A stretch of DNA of 64,000 nt, taken from an uncultured Bacillaceae bacterium (GTDB lineage: Bacteria > Bacillota > Bacilli > Bacillales > Caldibacillaceae). Every line of letters starts with the position of its first letter. Position 1 is the first letter of the stretch. The DNA lies in contig CALGAD010000118.1 in the NCBI GenBank assembly GCA_937951955.1, forward strand, positions 6,798 to 70,797, in the 5' to 3' direction. Position numbers and translations under genes: made by a program. A model generated the notes under the pieces. That model saw only the letters and a program-made list of their open reading frames with translations. It was not told where the DNA came from and did no database searches. Positions 52,176-59,511 of this stretch are shown here, piece after piece.

Positions 52176-53108
52176 TTAAGCGGATCGCTTGCGGTCAAGG
52201 AGCACCGCAAGTAAAATAACTCCGCCTTTTACCACTTGTTGATAAAACGAAGAAACTCCAAGCAAGTTCAAGCCATTATTTAAAACCCCGATGATTAAAG
52301 CACCAATCAGTGTCCCGGTAATATGTCCACGACCTCCGGCTAAGCTTGTCCCTCCCAAAACAACCGCCGCAATTGCATCCAACTCATACGATGTTCCGGC
52401 TGTTGGCTGGGCAGAATTTAACCGCGATGTTAAAATAACTCCTGCCAGGGCGGCCATAGCACCGGAAATCGAGTACACAGCAATTTTAATACGGTCAATT
52501 TTCAGGCCGGAAAGACGTGCCGCCTCTTCATTACCACCTGTAGCATATACACTTCTGCCAAAGGTTGTTTTCCTGAGTAAAATATAAAGAATGATAAAAG
52601 CAATCACCGTGATCACAACCGGAAAAGGGATACCGAAAAAGTACCCGCGCCCGACGAGCTGAAAAGCGAAGGAATCAGATATACCAGTAATCGGCTTCCC
52701 CTCCGTATAAACAAGAGTCAAACCGCGAAAAATCGTCATCGTGGCTAATGTTGCAATAAATGGGGCAATTTTCCCTTTGGCAACAGCAACCCCATTAGCA
52801 GCTCCCATTAAAGCACCGAGGAGAATCCCTATAAACATGGCAAGAATGGAATTCATACCGCCGACCATAAATCCTGCTGTTAATGCGGACGATAGTGCCA
52901 GAATGGAGCCAACAGACAAATCAATTCCGCCAGTCAAAATGACAAAAGTCATCCCAAAGGCGATCAATGCATTAATGGATACTTGCCGAAACACGTTCAT
53001 CAAGTTATCCATCGTTAAAAAGTTTGGACTGAGAATCGCTAAAGCTACGATAATCACAAGTAATCCTACCAGGGCTCCCTGTTTTTGAATGAGTTTTTTT
53101 ACATCCAT
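52176..53108 (-). CDS. rbsC: Ribose ABC transporter permease
   Basis: 310 residues, eight to ten membrane helices. The segments NALIAFGMTFVILTGGIDLS and VGSILALSSALTAG are the branched-sugar permease signature. Its gene starts two bases from the rbsA stop region, so it is tightly coupled. Works as a dimer with RbsA. Confidence 0.95.
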   Translation of the reverse strand: MDVKKLIQKQGALVGLLVIIVALAILSPNFLTMDNLMNVFRQVSINALIAFGMTFVILTGGIDLSVGSILALSSALTAGFMVGGMNSILAMFIGILLGALMGAANGVAVAKGKIAPFIATLATMTIFRGLTLVYTEGKPITGISDSFAFQLVGRGYFFGIPFPVVITVIAFIILYILLRKTTFGRSVYATGGNEEAARLSGLKIDRIKIAVYSISGAMAALAGVILTSRLNSAQPTAGTSYELDAIAAVVLGGTSLAGGRGHITGTLIGALIIGVLNNGLNLLGVSSFYQQVVKGGVILLAVLLDRKRSA

Positions 53109-53109
53109 C

Positions 53110-54612
53110 TCAGTTTCCTCCCGTTGCGGCCGCCATAATTTTTTCTTGTGTGGCCTCTTTACGATTAAATATGGCGGCTATTTCTCCCTCATGAATGACC
53201 ATGATGCGGTCACTCATACCGAGGATTTCCGGTAATTCGGATGAAACCATGATGATTGAAACACCATGTTCTGTTAATTGATTCATAATGTCATAGATTT
53301 CCTTTTTAGCCCCCACATCGACGCCGCGTGTCGGTTCATCTAAAATCAACACTTTCGGTTCGATACCTAACCATTTCCCAACGACAACTTTCTGTTGATT
53401 GCCGCCACTTAATGTTTTCACAACTTGCTCGCGCCCGGAAGCTTTAATTTGCAGCTTTTTCACAAGTTCATCAACGAAAGTTTCTTCGGATTTTTTCTTT
53501 AAAAACCCCCTGGAAGAAACTTTCTCCAAATTGGGCAAGGTGATATTTTCGCGAATGGACATATTTAAAACTAAACCTTCACTTTTTCGGTCTTCTGTTA
53601 CAAAAGCGATGCCGTTTTTAATCGAATGGTCCGGTCCTTTAATTTCGAGTTTTTCACCATCCAAGTAAAGGGTCCCGGATTTTACCTTCCGTGCACCAAA
53701 TAGCCCTTCCATGATCTCGGTTCTTCCCGCCCCCATCAGGCCGGCAACACCGAGAATCTCTCCTTCGCGAACATAGAAATTGATATTTTTAATTTTTTCA
53801 TCCAAAGTCAAATTCTCCACTTTCAAGCGGATATCTCCCGGAACTCTCGTTCTCTCCGGAAATCTTTCCCCTAATTCCCGGCCAACCATCATCCGGACGA
53901 TTTCTTCAAAGTTCGTTTCAGCGACCAGTTTCGTGCCTATTGTTTGTCCATCACGTAAAACGGTAATCCGATCGCACATACGAAAAATCTCTTCCATCCG
54001 GTGCGAGATATAAATGATGGCAACCCCCTGTTCCCGAAGCTGTTCCATAACGGTAAATAACGATTCAATTTCCCGATCGGTTAATGCTGCTGTCGGCTCA
54101 TCCATGATGATCACTTCACTATTTTGCGAGACTGCCTTCGCGATATCGACCATTTGCTGTTCTCCAACGGAACAGTCGGCGATCAACTGCTTCGGGTCCA
54201 GATCAATTCCTAAATTATTCAAAACTTGTTTCGTGTTTTCAATCATTTCCCGCTCCAGCAGAAAGGGGGTATATTTATACGTTTTCTCCTTACCGAGAAA
54301 GAAATTTTCGGCGATCGTCATATAGGGAATATTGTTTAATTCTTGATGGATGATGGAAATTCCCGCTTCTTCCGCCTCTTTCGGATTATGAAACTCAACT
54401 TCTTCTCCCTTATAACGCAAAGTCCCTGAATCACGTTTATATATTCCTGTTAAAATCTTTATTAAAGTAGATTTTCCCGCACCGTTTTCTCCTACCAGTG
54501 CGTGAATCTCGCCGGGAAACAATTGAAAGGAAACATCCTTTAAAACCTGGACATGATAGAAAGATTTATTGATTCCACTCATCTCAATAATCGGGACTGT
54601 TGCCCTGGCCAA
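53110..54612 (-). CDS. rbsA: Ribose ABC transporter ATP-binding protein
   Basis: 500 residues from UUG 54612 (GGGGGTG six bases upstream); the frame extends three codons to a GTG without a spaced site. Two nucleotide-binding domains: Walker A GENGAGKST in the first, degenerate GLMGAGRTE in the second; signatures CSVGEQQMVDIAKAV and LSGGNQQKVVVGKWL; Walker B VIIMDEPTAAL and VLILDEPTRGVDVG. The degenerate second site is normal for RbsA/MglA/AraG proteins. Confidence 0.95.
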   Translation of the reverse strand: MARATVPIIEMSGINKSFYHVQVLKDVSFQLFPGEIHALVGENGAGKSTLIKILTGIYKRDSGTLRYKGEEVEFHNPKEAEEAGISIIHQELNNIPYMTIAENFFLGKEKTYKYTPFLLEREMIENTKQVLNNLGIDLDPKQLIADCSVGEQQMVDIAKAVSQNSEVIIMDEPTAALTDREIESLFTVMEQLREQGVAIIYISHRMEEIFRMCDRITVLRDGQTIGTKLVAETNFEEIVRMMVGRELGERFPERTRVPGDIRLKVENLTLDEKIKNINFYVREGEILGVAGLMGAGRTEIMEGLFGARKVKSGTLYLDGEKLEIKGPDHSIKNGIAFVTEDRKSEGLVLNMSIRENITLPNLEKVSSRGFLKKKSEETFVDELVKKLQIKASGREQVVKTLSGGNQQKVVVGKWLGIEPKVLILDEPTRGVDVGAKKEIYDIMNQLTEHGVSIIMVSSELPEILGMSDRIMVIHEGEIAAIFNRKEATQEKIMAAATGGN

Positions 54613-54670
54613 AGTCCTCACCCCCAGCCTTTACAAACGATTTCCTGTTTTAAGGAACTTATACTTTCTA

Positions 54671-55060
54671 TTAGAAGAGGACACCTGCGTGTAAAATAAT
54701 ATTCGCATAAGGAGTTGCTTCTCCAGTTCGTATAATTGCCGCTGCGTTTTTCGTCTTTTCTTTAAACACTTCATGGGTCACCTGTTCAATTTGTTCAAAT
54801 TCATTTTTTACCTTGGCAAAAAGTTGTTCATTTTGTTTTTCCATTTCCGAAGCGATCGTTACTTTCTCAATCACCATTTCCCTTTTTAGCAAATCAAGAA
54901 TTTCTGCAAAAGAAGGTTTTCCCGGTTCAATCGCTAAATCAATTTTCTTAACAGATTTGGGAATGGGAAGGCCGCAATCCGCGATGACAATCGTATCCGT
55001 ATGACCAAGGTCGGCAAGCACTTTAGCTATCTCACTATTTAATACCCCATGCTTTTTCAC
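54671..55060 (-). CDS. rbsD: D-ribose pyranase
   Basis: 129 residues, full family length. [20 protein letters not shown] at the N terminus with the catalytic His20 in [15 protein letters not shown], and the C-terminal [19 protein letters not shown]. RbsD interconverts beta-pyranose and beta-furanose forms of ribose so that RbsK gets its furanose substrate. Between rbsK and rbsA. The 137-bp gap from rbsK contains no gene. Confidence 0.95.
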   Translation of the reverse strand: MKKHGVLNSEIAKVLADLGHTDTIVIADCGLPIPKSVKKIDLAIEPGKPSFAEILDLLKREMVIEKVTIASEMEKQNEQLFAKVKNEFEQIEQVTHEVFKEKTKNAAAIIRTGEATPYANIILHAGVLF

Positions 55061-55197
55061 TGTGAATCACCCCTTCAGGATTCTGGAAAGCAAATGATCG
55101 TGGGGAAAATCTCCAAAATTAATGATCTCCTCAAAAATTTCCCTGTTTTTAAAAGATTGGTAGTCACATCTCTGCAAAGGAAATTCCTGCAATTACC

Positions 55198-56073
55198 TCA
55201 AGCGTTCTTTTCCATAAATTCTTCCAATTCCCCTAAAGTCGGCATTCCTCCCTGAGCACCGAATTTCGTAACGGATAGACTGGCTGCATAAACCGCTTTT
55301 CTGATGGCCTCTTCCAAACGGTTACCAGCATCTAAAAAGTAAGCGAGTGCACCATTAAATGTGTCACCTGCACCGGTTGTATCGACAACATCAACAGCCG
55401 GAGCTGGAACGATCTGCTTTTTCCCATCTTGATAAAATGCCGCACCTTGAGCCCCTAAAGTTACAATCAATTTATTTAAATATTTGTTTGAGAAATATTG
55501 ACTATCCATTAATCCTTTTGCTTCATGTTCATTTGGTGTGAGATATGTCGCCATTTCTAAAAATTTTTCCGGAAGCTCATGAAATGGTGCAGGATTTAAT
55601 ATGCTCGTGACATGATGTTTGTTCGCAATTTCCAGTACTTTTTCTACCGTTTCTACTGGAACTTCTAGCTGAAGAACAACGACAGAACTATTGGCAATCA
55701 ACTCTTCCTTTTCAACAATCATCTCTGGTGTAAGTTTATAATTAGCACCCGAAACAACGACGATTGCATTATCCCCTTCTGAAACGGTAATGTTAGCAAT
55801 TCCTGTCGCTACACCTGTAACCGTTTCCACATGTTCGACAATAATTCCTGCATTCGTTAAATGATTTTTATAATCCTCACCAAAGGAATCATCACCAACA
55901 CAGCCAACCATCTGCACATCTCCGCCTAACTTGGCCGCCGCCAGTGCCTGGTTGGCCCCTTTTCCTCCAAAGTTAGTCTGGAAACTTTCGCCCATAATCG
56001 TCTCGCCAAGTTCCGGATACTTTTTTGTCGTAACGGTCAAGTCAATGTTTAAACTACCAACTACTGTGATCAT
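55198..56073 (-). CDS. rbsK: Ribokinase
   Basis: 291 residues from ATG 56073 (AGGTGA five bases upstream), preferred over GTG 56082. PfkB-family signatures: GSLNIDLTV, the N-terminal FGGKGANQALAAAKLGG, and the C-terminal VVDTTGAGDTFNGALAYFL, whose Asp in GAGD is the catalytic base. It phosphorylates ribose to ribose 5-phosphate with ATP in the cytoplasm. Second gene of the operon. Confidence 0.95.
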   Translation of the reverse strand: MITVVGSLNIDLTVTTKKYPELGETIMGESFQTNFGGKGANQALAAAKLGGDVQMVGCVGDDSFGEDYKNHLTNAGIIVEHVETVTGVATGIANITVSEGDNAIVVVSGANYKLTPEMIVEKEELIANSSVVVLQLEVPVETVEKVLEIANKHHVTSILNPAPFHELPEKFLEMATYLTPNEHEAKGLMDSQYFSNKYLNKLIVTLGAQGAAFYQDGKKQIVPAPAVDVVDTTGAGDTFNGALAYFLDAGNRLEEAIRKAVYAASLSVTKFGAQGGMPTLGELEEFMEKNA

Positions 56074-56130
56074 CCAATTCACCTGCTTTACACTTTATTA
56101 ATAAGTAACTGCGAATCTCTATCCCCGGTA

Positions 56131-57099
56131 TCAAGTCGAATGTCTCTCCACCAGTTTAGCTTGATATACAAATCGTTTCTGCTCAATTTTTTTACCATGA
56201 ATTAAATCGAGTAAAAGTTCACTTCCTTTCCTGCCCATTTCCAGAATCGGTTGCTCCATTGTTGTTAACTCCGGGGTAATTGTCATGCCGATGTCGATGC
56301 CGTCAAAACCGATTACTTTAATATCCTCTGGAATTTTGTAACCTAATTTCGTCGCCGCCTTAATAGTCCCGACTGCCATCACATCGTTTCCGGCAAAAAT
56401 CCCGTCCACATCCGTGTGCTCTGTTAATAACATTAACACCGCATTCATCGCTTCTTTTAATTCATAGTTACCCGGATAAACGAGCGGATGCATATTATTT
56501 CTTTTCATTTCATCTAGATAGCCTTGACATCGTTCCCGGGCGTTATCAATATTTTCCGGTCCGGAAAGATGGGCAATTTTTCTGCATCCTTTGGCGAGTA
56601 AATGCCGGACTGCCTGTCGCGCTCCATCATAGTTGTCGATAGAAACACTCGGTAAATCCGGATCAATGACCCGGTCAATGGATACGACAGGGATCGTTAA
56701 ATCTTGCAAATGCTCTCTTTTAATAGAGTTGGAGACTGCTAAAATCCCGTCAACATATTTTGATTTCATCAGTTCAATTAACTGTAATTCATAATCGAGT
56801 ACGCCATCGGTATTGAATAACAGAATCGTATATCCAGCCTTCATAAAAGTATCTTCGACTGCCCGTACGAGCTGAGGGAAAAAGGGGTTCGTAATATCCG
56901 GGATGATAAAACCGATGGATTTCGATTCTTTTTTGAATAAACTCCTCGCGACGGCATTCGGTCGATAATTTAACTGGCGGATCGCTTCTTCTACCCGCTT
57001 TCTCGTATCTTCGTGAACATAGCCGCTATTATTAATAACCCGGGAAACCGTTGCAGTCGATACCTTTGCTAATTTTGCTACATCTTTAATCGTTGCCAT
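56131..57099 (-). CDS. rbsR: LacI-family ribose operon repressor
   Basis: About 322 residues from ATG 57099. N-terminal LacI helix-turn-helix and hinge (ATIKDVAKLAKVSTATVSRV, then NNSGYVHEDTRKRVEEAIRQ), followed by a type I sugar-binding domain with SKSIGFIIPDITNPFFPQLV and FAGNDVMAVGTIKAA. First gene of rbsRKDACB, so it controls its own operon; LacI-type dyads lie upstream at 57133 and 57231. The ribosome binding site is weak. Confidence 0.93.
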   Translation of the reverse strand: MATIKDVAKLAKVSTATVSRVINNSGYVHEDTRKRVEEAIRQLNYRPNAVARSLFKKESKSIGFIIPDITNPFFPQLVRAVEDTFMKAGYTILLFNTDGVLDYELQLIELMKSKYVDGILAVSNSIKREHLQDLTIPVVSIDRVIDPDLPSVSIDNYDGARQAVRHLLAKGCRKIAHLSGPENIDNARERCQGYLDEMKRNNMHPLVYPGNYELKEAMNAVLMLLTEHTDVDGIFAGNDVMAVGTIKAATKLGYKIPEDIKVIGFDGIDIGMTITPELTTMEQPILEMGRKGSELLLDLIHGKKIEQKRFVYQAKLVERHST

Positions 57100-57132
57100 T
57101 TCCAACCAACCATTCTCAACGAAATCATTATC

Positions 57133-57146
57133 TGTAACCGATTACA
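57133..57146. promoter_or_regulatory. LacI-type operator 1 upstream of rbsR
   Basis: TGTAACCGATTACA: 5-bp arms around a CG-containing centre, typical for RbsR or CcpA. It lies 34 bp before the rbsR start. Confidence 0.6.
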
Positions 57147-57230
57147 CATTACGAAAAAATTTTTATTTGAAATGATTACTGCAATATTCTAGAACATTCA
57201 CTAAGAATAATCGTTAATAATTTTACAATA

Positions 57231-57245
57231 AGTAACCGTTTACAT
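57231..57245. promoter_or_regulatory. LacI-type operator 2 / cre-like site upstream of rbsR
   Basis: AGTAACCGTTTACAT; its complement reads ATGTAAACGGTTACT, one base short of the catabolite-response consensus WTGNAANCGNWNNCA. The rbs operon of B. subtilis is under CcpA control. Confidence 0.55.
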
Positions 57246-57488
57246 ATTTATCGTATTAAAAATTTTTCTGTACGTCAATACATTTTTTAAATTTTTCCAT
57301 CTATTCAAATGATAGAAACAAATTATGTTGCGACCTCATTTCTATTCACTTTTTCAATACTTCCTGGATGCAAAACCATGGTAAAACTAAAAAACAGCAC
57401 TTTCGCTACTAAAATCCCTAATGAAAAAGTTTCACATGTAATTTGTAATATCAAATTTCTATAGTCACAAAAAGGCCCTTTATTTAAA

Positions 57489-57525
57489 TTAAAAAATCCG
57501 CCAAAACGGATCATCCCGTCTGGCA
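57489..57525 (-). terminator. Terminator of the rbsB paralogue
   Basis: GCCA(G)ACGG-type stem (57500-57509 with 57516-57524), then TTTTTT on the minus strand. Confidence 0.75.
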
Positions 57526-57552
57526 GAAATGAAATGAACTACTGCAAATCAA

Positions 57553-58494
57553 TTACTCTTTCATGATAACTTCCAGTTCTACAGGAATAAATTCCTCCAC
57601 GTTTTCACCGATTAAAACCTTGTGTGCCGTCTCTACTCCCATAGCCCCCATTAACTCTGGATTTTGTGATATTGTTGCCAGCATTCTTCCATCTTTTACT
57701 GCCTGTATCGCCTCATCCGTACCCCCAAACCCGATCAGAGTGATATCCTCAATCCCGTACTCTGCAAAAACTTCCAATGCTCCGAGGGCGATTTCATCAC
57801 TGTGTGCCAAAATACCTCTGAATATCCGTCCAGGGGCATCCAGCAGTTTTTTGGTGACTTCTATACTGTTTGTGCGGTCAAAACCGGCTGTTTCACTAAA
57901 GGCATAGAAGACATCTCTAACATGATCAATGGCTTCCATCAATCCCTGACTCCGTTCTCGATTCGTTGAAAGAAAAGGAGATTCTGTTAGTTCAATTACC
58001 TTTCCAGCCTCGATATGCTCACTAAATAGTTTACCTGCCATTTTTCCACCTGCTACTTGATCCGATCCGACATGAGCAACGACCTCTCCACCATCTACTT
58101 TGTGGTCGAGCGTAATGACAGGAATATTTGCTTCATTTGCTTTTTCAATTACCGAAGCAAGTTCTCGTGTATGAGTCGGAATGATGATTAAAATATCAAC
58201 ATCTTGTTGAAGCAAATATTCAATATCTTTTATTTGTTTTTCCCACTCATTCATGGCGTCCATCGGGATCATTCCAAGCCCTAATTCCCTTGCTCGAGAT
58301 TCAGCTCCTTCTCTTAATTTTGCATAAAACGGATCATCATAACTGGCTACCGAAAAGCCAATCGTTACGCTATCTAATGAATTCCCCTCATCACCTTTTA
58401 CAGTTGCGGATGGCTCGCCACTATCCTTTGAACAAGCACAAAAAAATAGTAAAACAAACAATATACTGATAAACTGAATCAGTTTCCTTTTCAT
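57553..58494 (-). CDS. Orphan ribose-type sugar-binding lipoprotein (RbsB paralogue)
   Basis: 313 residues from ATG 58494 (GGGAGG eight bases upstream). Lipobox FFCACS, then the same type I binding fold as RbsB, with many aligned segments (VGSDQVAGGKMAG, LAHSDEIALGALEVF and the C-terminal GVETAHKVLIGENVEEFIPV). It has no permease or ATPase of its own and sits in a separate unit just upstream of rbsR, ended by its own terminator. It may feed RbsAC with another sugar or act as a sensor. Clearly a duplication of rbsB followed by divergence. Confidence 0.9.
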   Translation of the reverse strand: MKRKLIQFISILFVLLFFCACSKDSGEPSATVKGDEGNSLDSVTIGFSVASYDDPFYAKLREGAESRARELGLGMIPMDAMNEWEKQIKDIEYLLQQDVDILIIIPTHTRELASVIEKANEANIPVITLDHKVDGGEVVAHVGSDQVAGGKMAGKLFSEHIEAGKVIELTESPFLSTNRERSQGLMEAIDHVRDVFYAFSETAGFDRTNSIEVTKKLLDAPGRIFRGILAHSDEIALGALEVFAEYGIEDITLIGFGGTDEAIQAVKDGRMLATISQNPELMGAMGVETAHKVLIGENVEEFIPVELEVIMKE

Positions 58495-58951
58495 TGAAAT
58501 TGACCTCCCGTGAAGGTTTTTAACGAAACAACACAATTGCTAGAAAGAAATACATGCACAAACTCTTCTTTATGAAAACGACGTTCAACATATCTTTCAC
58601 TTATAAATGAATACTTTAGCGCTCCCTCCCAAACAATGTTCCTGTTTCCGAAAGGGAAATATAGAAGCAGATTTTTATGTGCACCAAAAGGAAAAGCAAT
58701 TAAATCGGATGGCCATTTTCGTTAAAGAAGACGAAAAAAAATTACTTTCGTTGCATGTTTTTTAAAAATTTTGAATGTTGGTTTTCCCCTCTACCAAGAT
58801 TGCAACTTTTGGACGAAAACACAAAGAAATATGTATCTCACCGTCTTTCTGTAACCCTTGCCATTTCTTGTTTTCCACGATGATTTCCAACACATTTTTT
58901 AAACCAACGATCATCTGCAGGAGTACATATTTTTTTCACATTCATCCCAAA
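58495..58951. other. Long intergenic stretch without recognisable genes
   Basis: About 460 bp of A/T-rich sequence upstream of the rbsB paralogue. No frame with a ribosome binding site, no strong hairpin and no operator-like dyad stood out. It must hold the promoter of that gene, which I could not place. Confidence 0.6.
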
Positions 58952-59019
58952 GAAAAAACCTTCAAGGGTGGGCCTTTCATTTCGCATTTCTTAAAATAAC
59001 GGCCCAACACCTTGAAGGT
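58952..59019 (-). terminator. Terminator of the dynamin-like/59028 operon
   Basis: ACCTTCAAGG (58958-58967) with CCTTGAAGGT (59010-59019) and inner GGGCC/GGCCC, then TTTTTT on the minus strand. Confidence 0.82.
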
Positions 59020-59027
59020 CCATGTTT

Positions 59028-59420
59028 TTATAATTCCTGGACATAAATCGCTTTGGAAAACTTGCGCTGGCGGAATTCTTCCAGATCCTCATCACTTAAA
59101 AAACCGAGCTGGAGTGCAGCTTTGATTTTCTCCTCATCCGGCCTTTTTTCCACGATAATACAATCATTTAGCTGTAACTCTTCCAGTTTTTGCACGACAT
59201 CGGGATGCCATTTTTCTGATTTACGGATTTGACGCTTCAACACAAACTGCTGAAATTGCTTTTCCCCGCTTTCTTCTGGTCCAACGGTTGCATCAAAATA
59301 CACATTAAAAAACTTCTTTAACCTCGTTAGTTCCTTATCAATTTCCTTCGCTTGTTTGCTTAGATGGTGATAACGTTCAACCATTTCCTCGGTAATGAAT
59401 ACTGATTGCTTGTCCGTCAT
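59028..59420 (-). CDS. Hypothetical protein cotranscribed with the dynamin-like gene
   Basis: 130 residues from ATG 59420 (GAAGGAGGAG upstream). Helical and charged: an N-terminal coiled coil (LSKQAKEIDKELTRLKKFFN), a basic middle and a C-terminal acidic segment DEDLEEFRQRKFSKAIYV. No signal peptide, cysteine cluster or known motif. Its start lies 91 bases after the stop of the 892-residue TPR/GTPase-like gene, and a shared terminator follows. I do not recognise the family; a partner role is inferred only from position. Confidence 0.7.
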   Translation of the reverse strand: MTDKQSVFITEEMVERYHHLSKQAKEIDKELTRLKKFFNVYFDATVGPEESGEKQFQQFVLKRQIRKSEKWHPDVVQKLEELQLNDCIIVEKRPDEEKIKAALQLGFLSDEDLEEFRQRKFSKAIYVQEL

Positions 59421-59511
59421 TTTCTCCTCCTCCTTCAATAAAATGTATATAACGTTTGGAGGAAAAAAGACGAAAAATTTAAAATCCCGCCTCATCTCGG
59501 CGGGATTCCGG

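Noticed and set aside
53110..54612. Inactivating mutation in the second ATPase domain of RbsA
   Set aside because: The degenerate Walker A in the second half is normal for the RbsA/MglA/AraG family.
57323..57514. 63-codon minus-strand frame before rbsR
   Set aside because: It crosses the terminator of the rbsB paralogue, has no ribosome binding site and no protein-like pattern.
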